NCBI GenBank assembly: GCA_947626415.1
Contig: CANQSA010000018.1
Coordinates: forward strand, 1-51,755
DNA length: 51,755 nt
Origin: an uncultured Lachnospiraceae bacterium
GTDB lineage: Bacteria; Bacillota; Clostridia; Lachnospirales; Lachnospiraceae
Direction: 5' to 3'
This document shows, one piece after another, positions 45,101 through 51,683 of this stretch. The position numbers and the translations under genes are program-made. The notes beneath the pieces are model-generated. The model was not told where the DNA came from. It saw only the letters and a list, made by a program, of their open reading frames with translations, and ran no database searches. Within the stretch, counting starts at the first letter, position 1; each line of letters begins with the position of its first letter.

Positions 45101-46714
45101 ATATGCCGAATCTAGGTTTCCGTTGTTTGTTCTTACCTCACTTTCCGATATTCCGGTCGTCCCCACCTTTTCTCCATAGTAAATGGCGGTTTCATCATAG
45201 TACAGCACATGTTTTGCCGCATCATAAATGCTCCCGGCCGTATCCTGCCGTTCCATCGTTTCCTTGTCATAGATCGGATTGACGCGGGTTACGGTAATCC
45301 CGTCCTTTGCTTGCTCCATATCTATCATCGGGAAATGAATCTCGCCGGCTTTGGCCGTTACCTGATAGGTAAATGTTACATCTTCCGGAACCGCTTTTCC
45401 CTTTCCGTCCGTCCCGTTCCAATAAAAATAATTTGTCGCATAAGGCGTTACAATATCGGAGACTTCAATCGGCGCATAGCCTTTATTACTAAATTCAAGG
45501 CGCAGCGTAGCGGTAGAAGCCTCTTTGACATCAAAGGAAAAATAGCCTCCCTGTCCGGCGTAAACGCTGTCGCCTTCAAAGCGCAGATTTTCAACCGGAT
45601 CCGGAAGCACAGCCTTCTCATATAAGTATCCCTCTAAATCCGCATTCGGCTCTTCAAAAAAGATTTTAAATGTCTTGGAGAGATCCGTATCATTGGAATT
45701 GGGCTTTTTATATTCGATCCCCAATTTGTCAAAACTATTCAGATCATTTACAACATATTTTGCCGACTTATAGACGATATTCCCGGTAGCGGCGTCGATA
45801 ACGCCTCTGTTATTTGCAAAGAATGTAAACGTATACGGCGTAATCGAATTAAAGCGCATTTTATAGATGTAACTGTCATTTGTCATGACATAATACTGCT
45901 CTTTTAAACCGCCGACGCTCTGAATTGCCATAAAGTCCACATAGGTCCGTCCGGTTTTCCTCTGATGATTTTCATCAAAGACCGCAACATCCCATGCGGA
46001 AACCTCCTGCAGCAGCGTTTGATCCCACTGCGTCGTCTTCGCACGGTCTCTGTTGTTTTTTGTTGTAGATCCAGAAAATCCAGCCGACGTTGTATTATTT
46101 GTACTACCGGTGCCGGTCCTGAATTCTATCGTATAAGTTCCGGTCTCTTTGACCGTATACGTAAAGGGTTTATAGCTGTCGTTTCCCTCTGGCGATGTCA
46201 TTTTCTTTGCTTCTGCCTCAACCGCAGGAGTGTCGATCAGTCCCTGACTCCCGTGATCCTGCTTTACATTATAACCGGTATAGCCTCCCTTCAGATCGAT
46301 CAATACAATATCCGCATATGTCCCCGCCTTATCGTCTGTAAGGATAAGATCCGCCGCATCATCTTTTGCTTTATTATAGCTTCCCGATGCCGATGATTTT
46401 GTCGTGCCCGCCAGGTTCCAGGTAGCCCCATAGACGTTGGAACCAAAGCAGATGGTCTCCCCTTCAAACGCAAAGACATGGATCTGATTTTTCCCGGAGC
46501 ATCCGCCAAAAGTTCCGTTTTCATATTTCCAGAATACCCGATTCCCGTCAGAGTTATCCCAACTGTCTTCCGCATCTGTTTCTGTCGGTGTATCCGCTGC
46601 CGGCGTATCTGCCCTTGCCGTATCCGGGAAATAGATTCCTTCCGCAGCAGATAAGAGCATACTGAGACTCAATGTTATTGCCGTAAATTTTTTAAAATAT
46701 CGTGCTAATTTCAT
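33173..46714 (-). CDS. Giant LPQTG-anchored adhesin with 20 isopeptide-type domains
   Basis: About 4513 residues. Signal peptide (1-36); unique N-terminal region (about 40-1160) including a secreted beta-rich part and two SpaA/prealbumin-like domains (one at VIAITKVDSNSL...); then 20 tandem domains of the streptococcal pilin isopeptide-linker (Spy0128/FctA) type from about residue 1165 to 4360; a Pro-Thr-Asp linker; LPQTG, hydrophobic segment and SRRRK tail. Each domain starts KxLxGRxW, has FxxxGxYxFxIxE, YDxxxYxVxVxVTDD and ends FxNxY. Lys, Glu and Asn form the cross-link in this family. Start at ATG 46714 with GGGAGAG upstream. Function is probably a long, stiff, covalently strengthened stalk presenting the N-terminal head; its target is unknown. 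Followed by a coupled sortase. Confidence 0.92.
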   Translation of the reverse strand: MKLARYFKKFTAITLSLSMLLSAAEGIYFPDTARADTPAADTPTETDAEDSWDNSDGNRVFWKYENGTFGGCSGKNQIHVFAFEGETICFGSNVYGATWNLAGTTKSSASGSYNKAKDDAADLILTDDKAGTYADIVLIDLKGGYTGYNVKQDHGSQGLIDTPAVEAEAKKMTSPEGNDSYKPFTYTVKETGTYTIEFRTGTGSTNNTTSAGFSGSTTKNNRDRAKTTQWDQTLLQEVSAWDVAVFDENHQRKTGRTYVDFMAIQSVGGLKEQYYVMTNDSYIYKMRFNSITPYTFTFFANNRGVIDAATGNIVYKSAKYVVNDLNSFDKLGIEYKKPNSNDTDLSKTFKIFFEEPNADLEGYLYEKAVLPDPVENLRFEGDSVYAGQGGYFSFDVKEASTATLRLEFSNKGYAPIEVSDIVTPYATNYFYWNGTDGKGKAVPEDVTFTYQVTAKAGEIHFPMIDMEQAKDGITVTRVNPIYDKETMERQDTAGSIYDAAKHVLYYDETAIYYGEKVGTTGISESEVRTNNGNLDSAYVAFDQSDGLDVDGKYHAYSNINDYNGHKGEKYLFENYAKGRGVRLGDHSHTSNPIDYGAETITAEQQKIIDYLDSSKYPVGVSKDGLLTTTDYAIANYWAFTATETVRGTNTLSIQKIDPNKSYFSLRGFVFYDEKIGNTSNGTYNPMSDGDHAMDNVTLHVYKEVAFSEIPDLIPPEACYVKAEESGGKWNLIRITEKPTDNTSPIYQLVRTALTTLKGDYIFGGLEYDKEAGTTYIIETVRPDLNYEPTSETKNGDASSGSVGPYVHYTPNKQNGTEVQKFTVGGSSGVTPGETGIVTATDVGYYYSSYVNITMSKTWDIKKPETTKPEYVTLELSYTTTSESGVNDKTDVYNTHNISIIEQNKYSYPYLPEYVDPSYDDTTNKVQVQDYFVSAEYYVIDDIAYKHEFNYNAVGGIYTSYTSKPYYYEIKNKDGEPGTIEDLPTDGKEILWSELNGQWKPCRPLGSDPETGEKAAQFVCTIDRQWGSAETQINVTNTDYPGVIAITKVDSNSLNESNEIIGTDYLAGATFRLYPGKKDEVQKYIEILSERDTESEDYENALKWQEALGQVKSATTRLNGQLTFSGLETEETYTVRERFAPDGYTMLEEYYEVTPDDFKKNEDHIVFLNIANAKANDNLELRKLLSGRNWNEKDEYLFEIRFTGAELEATADGYTDEAAKFKEEYIDRTEPYYLKLNQKSNDYTIKDADGTVQETRYDTKCVSTSLKEEAFQGWNAALCDADGKAITGDETDKTKLLPETFTFPGEYVLTIAEKKIENIETERHIKQSEAVYTLTIGVTEETEEGSDGVKLVPSVNKIKCKIGENPETTTAGILFTNTYQIQDFVSDTSYQIQKAVTGRPSGLWNNEYDRYTFTVSGATEETKKAMQNGHIQFRDLLGQFGNQVTEVDGQQVYPDAYQVVIDSTNEDKAEPLGEIDFSGVAFTVEGTEEPEPASTASESDTLEYLFEIKETVPEDAKDGKLNGITYDSTVYTLKAILKNQKTEGGDGEEEEDDGIVDELDYYLYSGYGTESQKEISHCLIVYEVGSDGKPVINSAETKHNVDSDGNGQTGGHNMLFTNRYQTSAEWTPVIEKQLVGRNWLAADKFNFTISRNGSGSGVTMPADRNLQIADGSTKVETTNPNSNRRGAFGKVTFNQPGTYQFVIAENALTEIGFERPVSQTITVQAEDQGNGTLVLAFYRGSRVNERYRIKNAGGENYQGTSGETLTTFVNTYSESGKLKLSVRKDLEGRSWTSDDAFHFILTPTGETAKQIGEAVILTKGEKIGDSEAYRYTLSGKDKDSVGSGDENAPEFAEKENRLTVFLEDITFTAPGTYTFRTAEQDDGQSGMRYDSTAYELTATVTEIMEGGLPTGRLQVQASYTVGGRPAAGTPTDQVTLSFTNSAYVDTALDITKVLEGRYWSGTDQFTVKTELDTETSKTETENYLDSADAKDAVQVVADGVPAAFMDQSAVFTSTAAELNHAEKQSLQLRFLGAGTYVFHIYEELPKDSEGKQTTEKNGTEYDSRKHELTVTVTDNKAGQLTASLSMDGEPITGTTASVTFTNRYQSTPYLKITKQFTGRSKAWDLPENGGINDEFTFRVQAEGAAEAAMKAGKISFQSDKADGLVPIDAHDRMDTEGDRSKRYDTVGIHLKNLTFNETDAAYGYDSDAKAYTFSFQVTENEKTPANGITYDRSVYTVVFTVSQKEDKTYSVTTKISQTKDQEGKPVSGSAGKDALSFVNTYAARNTDMLPVTKILTGRDWIPAGENADRFAFQLTADESNPAEAVIVYPILLPTAGLAASSDLTILESAGKVAGNAEARQASYTIIFSQPGTYRYTVTEKPESDNGITYDRSEYQIQYQVTDQDDGTLRVERTVTQTKDSQGAPMSGGTDTEIRFTNHYRAEGSLGNREDGSLKVTKELTGRAWRADDTFSFRLAQVDPKNGREITDDPHVILPEQTTVSITDAESGHQKAFAPIGFTSTGESEHTYTFKISEVIPTEKIASVSYSADYYLVTVTVTDDQKGRLTASVSDIRKNGVENTGGAKQPDLIFTNIYTTSGDWNFDIAKKLTGRDWNADDQFQFTLRLTGTPDGVGAETVTMPGDLQIRKTGADPADTYTYSSGVQFTRPGVYTFELKEELPEGISEEGVYQGITYEKESRTVWVTVTDDEKGHLHIEKIMQQKAGEASASDVTPTSGNAVFVFENTYHAETEWNLSVLKNLVGRAWKKQADDPADYDRFTFKLETVKADAATQEAVENGWLVMPEISTVAVTDASEGHKGTFEKVKFYTNGESEHTYRFRISEELPEGAEDHTWKGLTYSEAYIVTVLVTDDGLGNMDVSVTEVTGENSKEKGVYSDGTLTLTNTYHAEGTLEADAVTVTKVLTGREWLNTRRVKDQFHFTLESYGETQKAADQYTLPKEIVIDSETEAHTAGFGEITFESDGAKQTEYQFAVKETEQGKLYGITYDESVYIVTVTVTDHYDGTLTAEVKEFRKEGEAEPAEQIIFTNLYEAAGIWPPVVRTELQGREWLADDAFFCEIAFAEDQEPGTDLSSVIMPGNKQTAQVQVAGDNLKDGMHQNQFADLTFTQPGLYAFTVTQKAGDKGGISYSETCYTMLLQVLDDGRGHLRFEIVSVKDQNGDMFDYSPSNPLLFVNQYHASGELPADAVKVSKELSGRDWAATTEVTDRFRFTMKEFPEETAAVSFYHLPDPIEINADTKDHTAGFGAITFASNQKKETIYQFIVEEENDGAPGITYDNAKYLITVKVTDEYDGTLKAEKTEVVRYTESGGKQTETVMPKDAALTYGNTYRAAGSYTINLLKKLEGREWDAGTASDRFSFNVEPAKDNPAETAITLPTLTAASEMAAEDPAMRKGQLTFDFTEPGDYLFTITEDQAAEGSGVDFDDTEYELELQITDDLQGGLHVSASNLYQITEAEGERARQKASEPVFVNRYSAAATLADDAIQVTKILQGRNWLADETYQFEIRLVDPLSRKEIRDQSVILPEEPTVRIHGTEEGVPYTEAFLPITFKSDGTQTKEYVFEVREVIPKQSEQLGGVTYSDLTYLVTVTVTDDYMGTLHAEVSEITENGKPEDEILFTNTYNSSGVWIFGISSALSGREWTDGDVFGYDLTLDSLPEGTEADSVTLPQPENLTVSRQATPAKDSAEDGVAYTIQRTVTFTKPGIYTFTLQEKLPEEISEKNGRYNGIAYDKTAYQIEVEVTDSNLGQLDAHLSKIKTVAGGDPEITVFAFRNRYSAEYVWEPSVEKKLNGREWKDADTYGDDRDQFSFILEAYDDITEAAAAENAVTMPENGRDRIAITAETENHSKAFGAVTFHENGEQNRTYRFRICEEIPEEAENFQYQGLTYSEPYLVTVQVQDDGLGELHFTVTEVTEEISGKAAAYEENRFVFTNRYHAVGELPAGSIRIVKTLTGRDWLDTEKVKDRFLFDLEPYDDATKAAAAYQLPDQTQLVIDAKTPEHTDSFGTILFESNGSKETQYRFKVSEETQGSSGELYGIRYDDTVYVVTVSVTDQYDGSLTAEYEICPEGESEAVDKINFVNRYEAAGEWPPVVRAEIIGRDWLEEDTFTYDIALAEEQDAEVDPSTVIMPETTQTTITGSNLKDGIYQNQFDAVTFTKPGVYAFTVSQREGEAGGMTYSQTVYTLQVYVSDDGQGNLKIDLISVTDQNGPFDYSDTNPLLFTNVFSADGILPAGSIEVSKVLKGREWAETDEFVFIIEEAEDYGSRVIIQEPKLTISGSNRQKTGSFGDILFKAAGDYRFRIHEIVGSEAGMQYDDSSPVITVKVTGLYNGTLSARITDSPSLKFVNLYEKPTDPTDPTDPTDPADPTDPTDPADPTDPTNPTDPADPTEPTKPTDPAEPTEPTRPADSENPTKPTDPTDSEEPTKTENLTKPTDPADPGNPTEPTGPSNQENPTGQGNGSGQTLPQTGSLWWPVPILLSGGFGFCLAGIFLSRRRKYHA
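33310..33625 (-). repeat. Pro-Thr-Asp coding repeat in the wall-spanning linker
   Basis: DNA repeats of a 9-bp unit (TCGGATCGG and variants, plus strand) encode DPT/EPT tripeptides over about 100 residues before LPQTG. It degenerates towards 33310. A Pro-rich segment before an LPXTG motif is the usual wall-spanning part. Confidence 0.9.
33640..39880 (-). repeat. Two tandem copies of a seven-domain block inside the giant adhesin
   Basis: Domains counted from the N-terminus: 7 resembles 14 (NPAEA and NPAET near the start), 8 resembles 15 (VDP..REI, VDP..KEI, VILPE), 9 resembles 16, 10 resembles 17, 11 resembles 18 (VKDQF, VKDRF) and 12 resembles 19 (WPPVVR, NLKDG). Copy 1 covers about 36690-39880 and copy 2 about 33640-36690. 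The last pair, 13 and 20, is less alike. Confidence 0.7.
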
Positions 46715-46774
46715 ATCAATCTCTCCCAACCAATATTATATATTTTATTGAATTCTTGTATAATAATCGAAATT

Positions 46775-46803
46775 AGTATAGCACAACCGGATTATTTTTT
46801 AAA
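46775..46803 (-). promoter_or_regulatory. Possible promoter of the giant adhesin gene
   Basis: TTTAAA (46803-46798), 17 bp, TATACT (46780-46775), 60 nt before the ATG. The region is AT-rich, so the match is only moderate. The remaining gap to 47013 holds the GH42 terminator and nothing else seen. Confidence 0.4.
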
Positions 46804-46927
46804 GTGAATTAAAAAATTTGTCAGATATTTCATAAAATTTTTGGCTATAATATACATTTTTTTGTCACTTTCTTCATTTTGCTGACAAAATATAGGTGAA
46901 TATGCCGAATTTGTTAAATTTGGGTGA

Positions 46928-46985
46928 AATAAAAGAAGTGTCGCAAACAGCTGAATTTCAGCCATTCTGCAGCACTTCTTTCTTC
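46928..46985 (-). terminator. Terminator of the deacetylase-GPH-GH42 operon
   Basis: On the minus strand AAAGAAGTG (46981-46973) pairs with CACTTCTTT (46940-46932) with an inner GCTGAA/TTCAGC stem, followed by TATTT. It lies about 30 nt after the GH42 stop. Confidence 0.8.
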
Positions 46986-47013
46986 TCTGTATTCTATAAG
47001 AACCTTGCATTCT

Positions 47014-49035
47014 CTAATATTTTCCGGCACTTTCTTCTATAATAAAGACGCCCCACGGTTTCAAGGTCAGTTCCTCCTTACGGCTAACCGGTTTGTCTTC
47101 CAACAGTTCCGTGCCTGCTTTATGCGGGTATACAAACTGCACCGCTTCCCCGCTGTAATTGAAATAATAGTGAAGCGTCCGCCCCATAGCGTTGACGCCG
47201 CTCCGGGTAATCAACGGGAAATGCAGCTGCTGATCCCTGCCCCACAGTTCATTTTCCTGCAGCAGGAAGCGGAGCAGACCTTCCATCACTTCGATATCCG
47301 GAAGACAGCCCATATAAACAACCATTCCTTTTCCGCATCTTGCCTTTGTGATCGCCGCATATTTCTGCCAGTACGGATGATCGTAGCGCGCCAGTTCTTC
47401 CCCGGTCTGCGGTTCCAGCAATTCAATCACGGCTTCCAGCTTATGGGAATCTGCCGATCCCTGTATCGGAAAGGCTATATCCTTTAAGCATACCTGCTTT
47501 GCCGCGGTAAATTCCGAATAGGTCGCGCCGCATGCCGCGCAGATAATACCGGGCTGGGCAGAGGAACGCACTTTGACCTGTTCATCGCAGAACCCGCTCC
47601 GCACACCGTAGACAACACAGCCGCCCGTCTTGGCAAACTGATTTAACCGATACAGCAGTTCATCCGGCGCCGCATAGAGCGACGGCACCAAAATCATCCG
47701 GTAGCGTTCCAGATCTTTGCTGTCCGGATGGATGATATCGCATTCCACATTCATATGATACAATGCGTCGTACATTCGCCGCACTACATCATTATATTCC
47801 AGACCGTTCTGGAATCCGGAAAACAAATTTAAGGCCGTCAGCGCTTCATTGCTGACCAAAACTGCGACTTTGTTGGATTTCCGCAGATGGAGCAAATGGC
47901 TGCCGATCCGCTTCAGATCCATGCCGACCGTCTTTGCCTCCCAATAGACCGGATTCGGCATCAGATCATGACTCAGCAGTCCTTTCCAATAGGTTTCAAT
48001 GGCGTTATGCAGGGAATGCCAGTGCCAATATTCCACCATATCCGCGCCGGAAGCCAGATGGCTGAACGCCTGCAGGCGCAGCTGCCCCGGATAGGGGACC
48101 CAATCGGTAAATCCCTGCGCTTCCGTTTCCAGTACCAGATAATTGTCCTGTTTCATTCCCCGTGCCAGGTCACCGCAGAACGCGATTTCCCTGCCGGTCA
48201 GTTCATCCTGAGACGGATGGTAGATATCCACGCCCGCAAGATCCAGTTCTTTGGCAGCCTCAAAATGATTGACGTCCGGCTGTACGCCGTAAGAATGCCC
48301 CTTCCAGGCAAAATCAAAATTGTGCGTGATAAACTGATCCGCCCGCTTGTATTCCCGGACTATGCCAACCTGCCAGTTCAGAAAATCCGTCACCAGTTTC
48401 CGCTGAAATTTGGAAAATTCCGCCGCCAGGCTGCCATTGATCGTGCCGTTTACATTGGGGAAATCCTCCCAGGCATTGATCCGGTTACTCCAGTAATCCA
48501 GTCCGAACGCATGATTTAACTGCTCCAGCTCCGGAAATTTTTCCTGCATATAAGTGACAAACATCGCCTGCACATTGGGTCCGCTTGTCCCGTAATGCTT
48601 GGTTTCGTTATCCACCTGATACCCGATCACTGCCGGATGATCCTTTACATGCTCCAGCAGGACCCGGATGATCCGCTCCGCATAAAACAGATAATGCGCA
48701 TTGGTAATATCCATATTCTGCCGGGGGCCGTACTGGTTCCGGCCGTTTTTCGTCACAGCCAGCACATCCGGATATTCCCTCACCAGCCAGGTCGGAACCG
48801 CATAAGTGGGCGTTCCCACGATTACGGAAATGTTCGCCTGCTCCATCGCATTCAATACCCGGTCAATATGGGTAAAGTCAAAAACACCGTCCTGCGGCTC
48901 CAGCGTACTCCATGTGGACTCCGCAATCCGCACCACATTGATCCCTGCCTCCTGCATCATTCTGATATCCTGCTCCAGCCGGTCATAAGGCATATATTCA
49001 TCATAATAAGCCGCGCCGTACAATACCTGATCCAT
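47014..49035 (-). CDS. GH42 beta-galactosidase
   Basis: A 673-residue GH42 enzyme in three domains: TIM barrel (about 1-380), trimerisation domain of glutamine-amidotransferase-like fold (about 385-600) and a C-terminal beta domain. Motifs: LYGAAYYDEYMP, VRIAESTWSTLEP, YGPRQNMDITN; acid/base Glu144 in YQVDNETKHYG; probable nucleophile Glu303 in LVLETEAQ; DMVEYWHWHS. No signal peptide, so it acts on imported galactosides; some GH42 members also take alpha-L-arabinopyranosides. It starts 29 nt after the GPH symporter gene and is the last of that operon. Confidence 0.94.
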   Translation of the reverse strand: MDQVLYGAAYYDEYMPYDRLEQDIRMMQEAGINVVRIAESTWSTLEPQDGVFDFTHIDRVLNAMEQANISVIVGTPTYAVPTWLVREYPDVLAVTKNGRNQYGPRQNMDITNAHYLFYAERIIRVLLEHVKDHPAVIGYQVDNETKHYGTSGPNVQAMFVTYMQEKFPELEQLNHAFGLDYWSNRINAWEDFPNVNGTINGSLAAEFSKFQRKLVTDFLNWQVGIVREYKRADQFITHNFDFAWKGHSYGVQPDVNHFEAAKELDLAGVDIYHPSQDELTGREIAFCGDLARGMKQDNYLVLETEAQGFTDWVPYPGQLRLQAFSHLASGADMVEYWHWHSLHNAIETYWKGLLSHDLMPNPVYWEAKTVGMDLKRIGSHLLHLRKSNKVAVLVSNEALTALNLFSGFQNGLEYNDVVRRMYDALYHMNVECDIIHPDSKDLERYRMILVPSLYAAPDELLYRLNQFAKTGGCVVYGVRSGFCDEQVKVRSSAQPGIICAACGATYSEFTAAKQVCLKDIAFPIQGSADSHKLEAVIELLEPQTGEELARYDHPYWQKYAAITKARCGKGMVVYMGCLPDIEVMEGLLRFLLQENELWGRDQQLHFPLITRSGVNAMGRTLHYYFNYSGEAVQFVYPHKAGTELLEDKPVSRKEELTLKPWGVFIIEESAGKY

Positions 49036-49064
49036 CCGTCAACCTCCTAACTGCATAACTCTCT

Positions 49065-50459
49065 TTATGAAACTGATTGTTCTTCTTTCCCTCTTTTTTC
49101 TTTGATCGCGATTGTAATCTTCTCCAGTTTTTCATCCGTCAGACTGTACTTTTTATAAAACAGAAATACAGCCGCCAATAACCCGATGATTGGGATTACG
49201 GTCATCGTCATCCGCAATACCGCAACGGACGAATCCGCTCCCAGCTCCACCACCGTATTCGAGGTATCGTCGCTGATATTGCTCACGGCCAGACAGATTG
49301 ATGCGATCAGCGCCGCCACGCCGGAAGCCAGCTTTACCACGAAGGTCTGCATGGAAAAAATCACACTTTCATCCCGCCGATTATTCTTCAGTTCCCCGTA
49401 ATCCACGGTATTTGCCAGAAATACCGTAGTCAGCACGGTCAGCATTCCAAACGCCGTAAAGATCAGGAAACCGGGGATAAACAGTACAACAATACCGGTC
49501 AGATCAAGCGACATGAACAGCAGAAGCGCCGCGTACCCGACGATCGCCATGGCAAAACTCACATAGAAAATACGGATCGCACTCAAAAATTTACGCAGCA
49601 GAGGGAAAAAGATCATCATGGAAATGATCTGGATCCCGCCGCCGAAAGTATTAAACAGCGTATAGCTGTTCATCCAGCCTGCGCCGCCCACATCATATTT
49701 AAAGAAATAGATCACCAGATTGGACGTAATATATAGAGAACAATTAATCAGTACGATCGCGATCACGACCGCCATGGCCTGATCGTTCTGGATCAACGCC
49801 TTAAACATCTGTCCCACGGAAGGAGAATCCACATTGACAGTAGATTTCTCCTTGATGCTAAAACAGGTAATACTGATAAATACAATAAACAGGATCGCCA
49901 GGATCAGCGCAAACCACTGAAAACCAACCCGCTCAATTCCTCCGCCTAGGATATGCACACATTTTACCGTAATGATCGTGACCAGGGCGGAACCTACGCC
50001 GGCACAGGAACGCGCCAGGGTCGACAGACCTTCCCGTTCTTTCCCACCTTCTGTAAACGCAGGAATCATAGACCAATACGGAATATCCATCATCGTATAC
50101 GTAACGCCCCATAAAATATAGGTGATCGCTGCGTAAGCCACCAGTCCGCCTCCGTCAAGTGACGGCGGCGCCGCAAACATAACATAAAGAATCGCGGCGT
50201 TTAAGATCGTCCCGATCATCAGCCAGGGTCTGAATTTCCCCCAGCGGGTTCTGGTCTTTGCCACGATCACGCCCATGACCGGATCATTAAAGGCGTCAAA
50301 CACCCGGGCGATCATTAGGATCACACCCATGGCAATCGCGCTTACCCCCATAATATCCTGATAATAATATAGTATGTAGCTGGCAGACAGCATGTATACC
50401 ATATCCTTTCCTACGGCGCCCAGGCCATAGGCAACCTTTTCCTTTGCTCGTAACTTCAT
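49065..50459 (-). CDS. GPH-family sugar:cation symporter
   Basis: A 464-residue, 12-helix transporter of the glycoside-pentoside-hexuronide family (MelB/XylP-like). The N-terminal LRAKEKVAYGLGAVGKDM, the Asp-rich ARVFDAFNDPVMG on helix 2-loop and RTRWGKFRPWLMIG are characteristic; the YxLxxDxxPxxY-type sugar-site details are not resolved here. It imports a glycoside or pentoside with Na+ or H+. I chose the ATG at 50459 (MKLRAKEK); an upstream in-frame start would add 16 Lys/Arg-rich residues. Gene order deacetylase, symporter, GH42 suggests it brings in galactose- or arabinose-containing oligosaccharides. Confidence 0.93.
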   Translation of the reverse strand: MKLRAKEKVAYGLGAVGKDMVYMLSASYILYYYQDIMGVSAIAMGVILMIARVFDAFNDPVMGVIVAKTRTRWGKFRPWLMIGTILNAAILYVMFAAPPSLDGGGLVAYAAITYILWGVTYTMMDIPYWSMIPAFTEGGKEREGLSTLARSCAGVGSALVTIITVKCVHILGGGIERVGFQWFALILAILFIVFISITCFSIKEKSTVNVDSPSVGQMFKALIQNDQAMAVVIAIVLINCSLYITSNLVIYFFKYDVGGAGWMNSYTLFNTFGGGIQIISMMIFFPLLRKFLSAIRIFYVSFAMAIVGYAALLLFMSLDLTGIVVLFIPGFLIFTAFGMLTVLTTVFLANTVDYGELKNNRRDESVIFSMQTFVVKLASGVAALIASICLAVSNISDDTSNTVVELGADSSVAVLRMTMTVIPIIGLLAAVFLFYKKYSLTDEKLEKITIAIKEKRGKEEQSVS

Positions 50460-50535
50460 CTTCCTTCTTCTTTTCTCCTTTTTTCTCTTTTTCCCGCTCC
50501 ATTTCATTCAGCCGGTATACAACTGTTTCCATCTT

Positions 50536-51342
50536 CTACCCGATCAGCTTCGTCAGCATTCCGCCCTTTATTTCCACAGGTTCCCTGTCATTTACCTGCA
50601 GCCATACACTCTCCGCAAACGGATTGTACACGCAGGTTCCGTCTGCCGTAAACCGCAAACCGCGGCAGCGCTCCATGTAATCGATGATCTCGATATTGGT
50701 CGCATACCAGATATCGCTTCTGCCTCCCATATAGGCGCAGAACTCCTCAATCACATTCCAGTTGTCCCGGTCGTCAAACTCATAACTGTGTCCCCACACA
50801 TACATCAGTTTCAAATACTGTTTTTTGGAGAAGTTTGCAAAAAACTCCGCTTTCTCCAGCAATGCCGGATCATTGTGATGGCAGGTAGGATGCCATTCAA
50901 ACGGATTATTCGGCAGCTCGTAATCTGCTGTGGCCGAAACCACTCTGGCATAAGCGGCTCCCAGTTTTTGAAACAATGTCTGGATATCCGCGCTGTAAGA
51001 ACCGTTTGGGTAAGCATGTCCTCGCACGGGATATCCGACCAGCGATTCCAGTCCTTTCCGATCTTCCAGAAGTTCTTCCGCAGCCTGCGGCAGCGGACAG
51101 CGCGCAATGGTCGGATGGGATAACGTATGGGTCGCTACTTCATGCCCGCGGTAAAGTTCGGCTACCCGTTCTTTCGCAATATGGCCGCCGTCTCCCAGAA
51201 AGCCGTAATTCAGATTAAAGGTTCCGCGAATCCCGTATTGATTAAACACAGAAACCAGTCTCTCATCCTGCGGTCTTCCGTCATCATAACTCATTGTCAG
51301 CGCTTTTGTCTTCCCGCCGGGAAAACAGTCATAAATCTTCAT
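50536..51342 (-). CDS. NodB-type polysaccharide deacetylase
   Basis: A 268-residue carbohydrate esterase-4-type protein. The metal motif is MSYDDG near residue 18 with a following Asp, and HxxxH in ATHTLSHPT near 80; the fold continues with RGHAYPNGSYS and ends in a short beta domain. No signal peptide. I start at ATG 51342 (MKIYDCFPGG), with GGGAG upstream; the longer frame to 51396 adds an unlikely N-terminus. It is 76 bp before the symporter gene and in the same direction, so it probably removes acetyl groups from imported oligosaccharides; the substrate is inferred. Confidence 0.85.
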   Translation of the reverse strand: MKIYDCFPGGKTKALTMSYDDGRPQDERLVSVFNQYGIRGTFNLNYGFLGDGGHIAKERVAELYRGHEVATHTLSHPTIARCPLPQAAEELLEDRKGLESLVGYPVRGHAYPNGSYSADIQTLFQKLGAAYARVVSATADYELPNNPFEWHPTCHHNDPALLEKAEFFANFSKKQYLKLMYVWGHSYEFDDRDNWNVIEEFCAYMGGRSDIWYATNIEIIDYMERCRGLRFTADGTCVYNPFAESVWLQVNDREPVEIKGGMLTKLIG

Positions 51343-51453
51343 ACCATAATTTCTCCCTGTTTCTGATGCTTTCATTATACATCTTTTTCCTGGCATTTCG
51401 CAACATTTCTTCCATTTTTTTCTCCAAAGTGGGAGAATATTTTAAAATTCTGC

Positions 51454-51592
51454 TTGCTTTTTCCTTTTTTTGTGTTATAATGTGTTTTGTAAAGAGAATT
51501 ACCCTTCAATATATTCTTTTTACATATAACCCCTTATTAATTATTTATACTCCCCTCAGAAGCGAAAGGTTCCCCCCTTTCGCTTCTAACTT
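51454..51592 (+). ncRNA. Possible small RNA (promoter and hairpin, no open frame of note)
   Basis: TTGCTT (51454-51459), 16 bp, TATAAT (51476-51481) on the plus strand is followed 77 nt later by a perfect 12-bp stem, AGAAGCGAAAGG (51558-51569) / CCTTTCGCTTCT (51576-51587), and then AACTTTTTAT. A transcript of about 100 nt is expected. The 341-bp gap between the deacetylase gene and the tRNA-Arg has nothing else recognisable. Could instead be an isolated terminator. Confidence 0.3.
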
Positions 51593-51650
51593 TTTATGAA
51601 AAAATATGTCTGCAATTCCAATCAAGATCCCCCGCAGCCAATTCTGACAC

Positions 51651-51677
51651 AAAAAAAGAGCCCACTTCCGTGGGCCC
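51651..51677 (-). terminator. Terminator of tRNA-Arg
   Basis: GCCCAC...GTGGGC stem (51660-51675) with a run of T on the minus strand (51657-51651), 7 nt after the tRNA. Confidence 0.85.
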
Positions 51678-51683
51678 TTCCTG

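Noticed and set aside
46792-47010. Minus-strand frame of 72 codons between GH42 and adhesin genes
   Set aside because: It runs through the GH42 terminator and AT-rich promoter region and has no ribosome-binding site.
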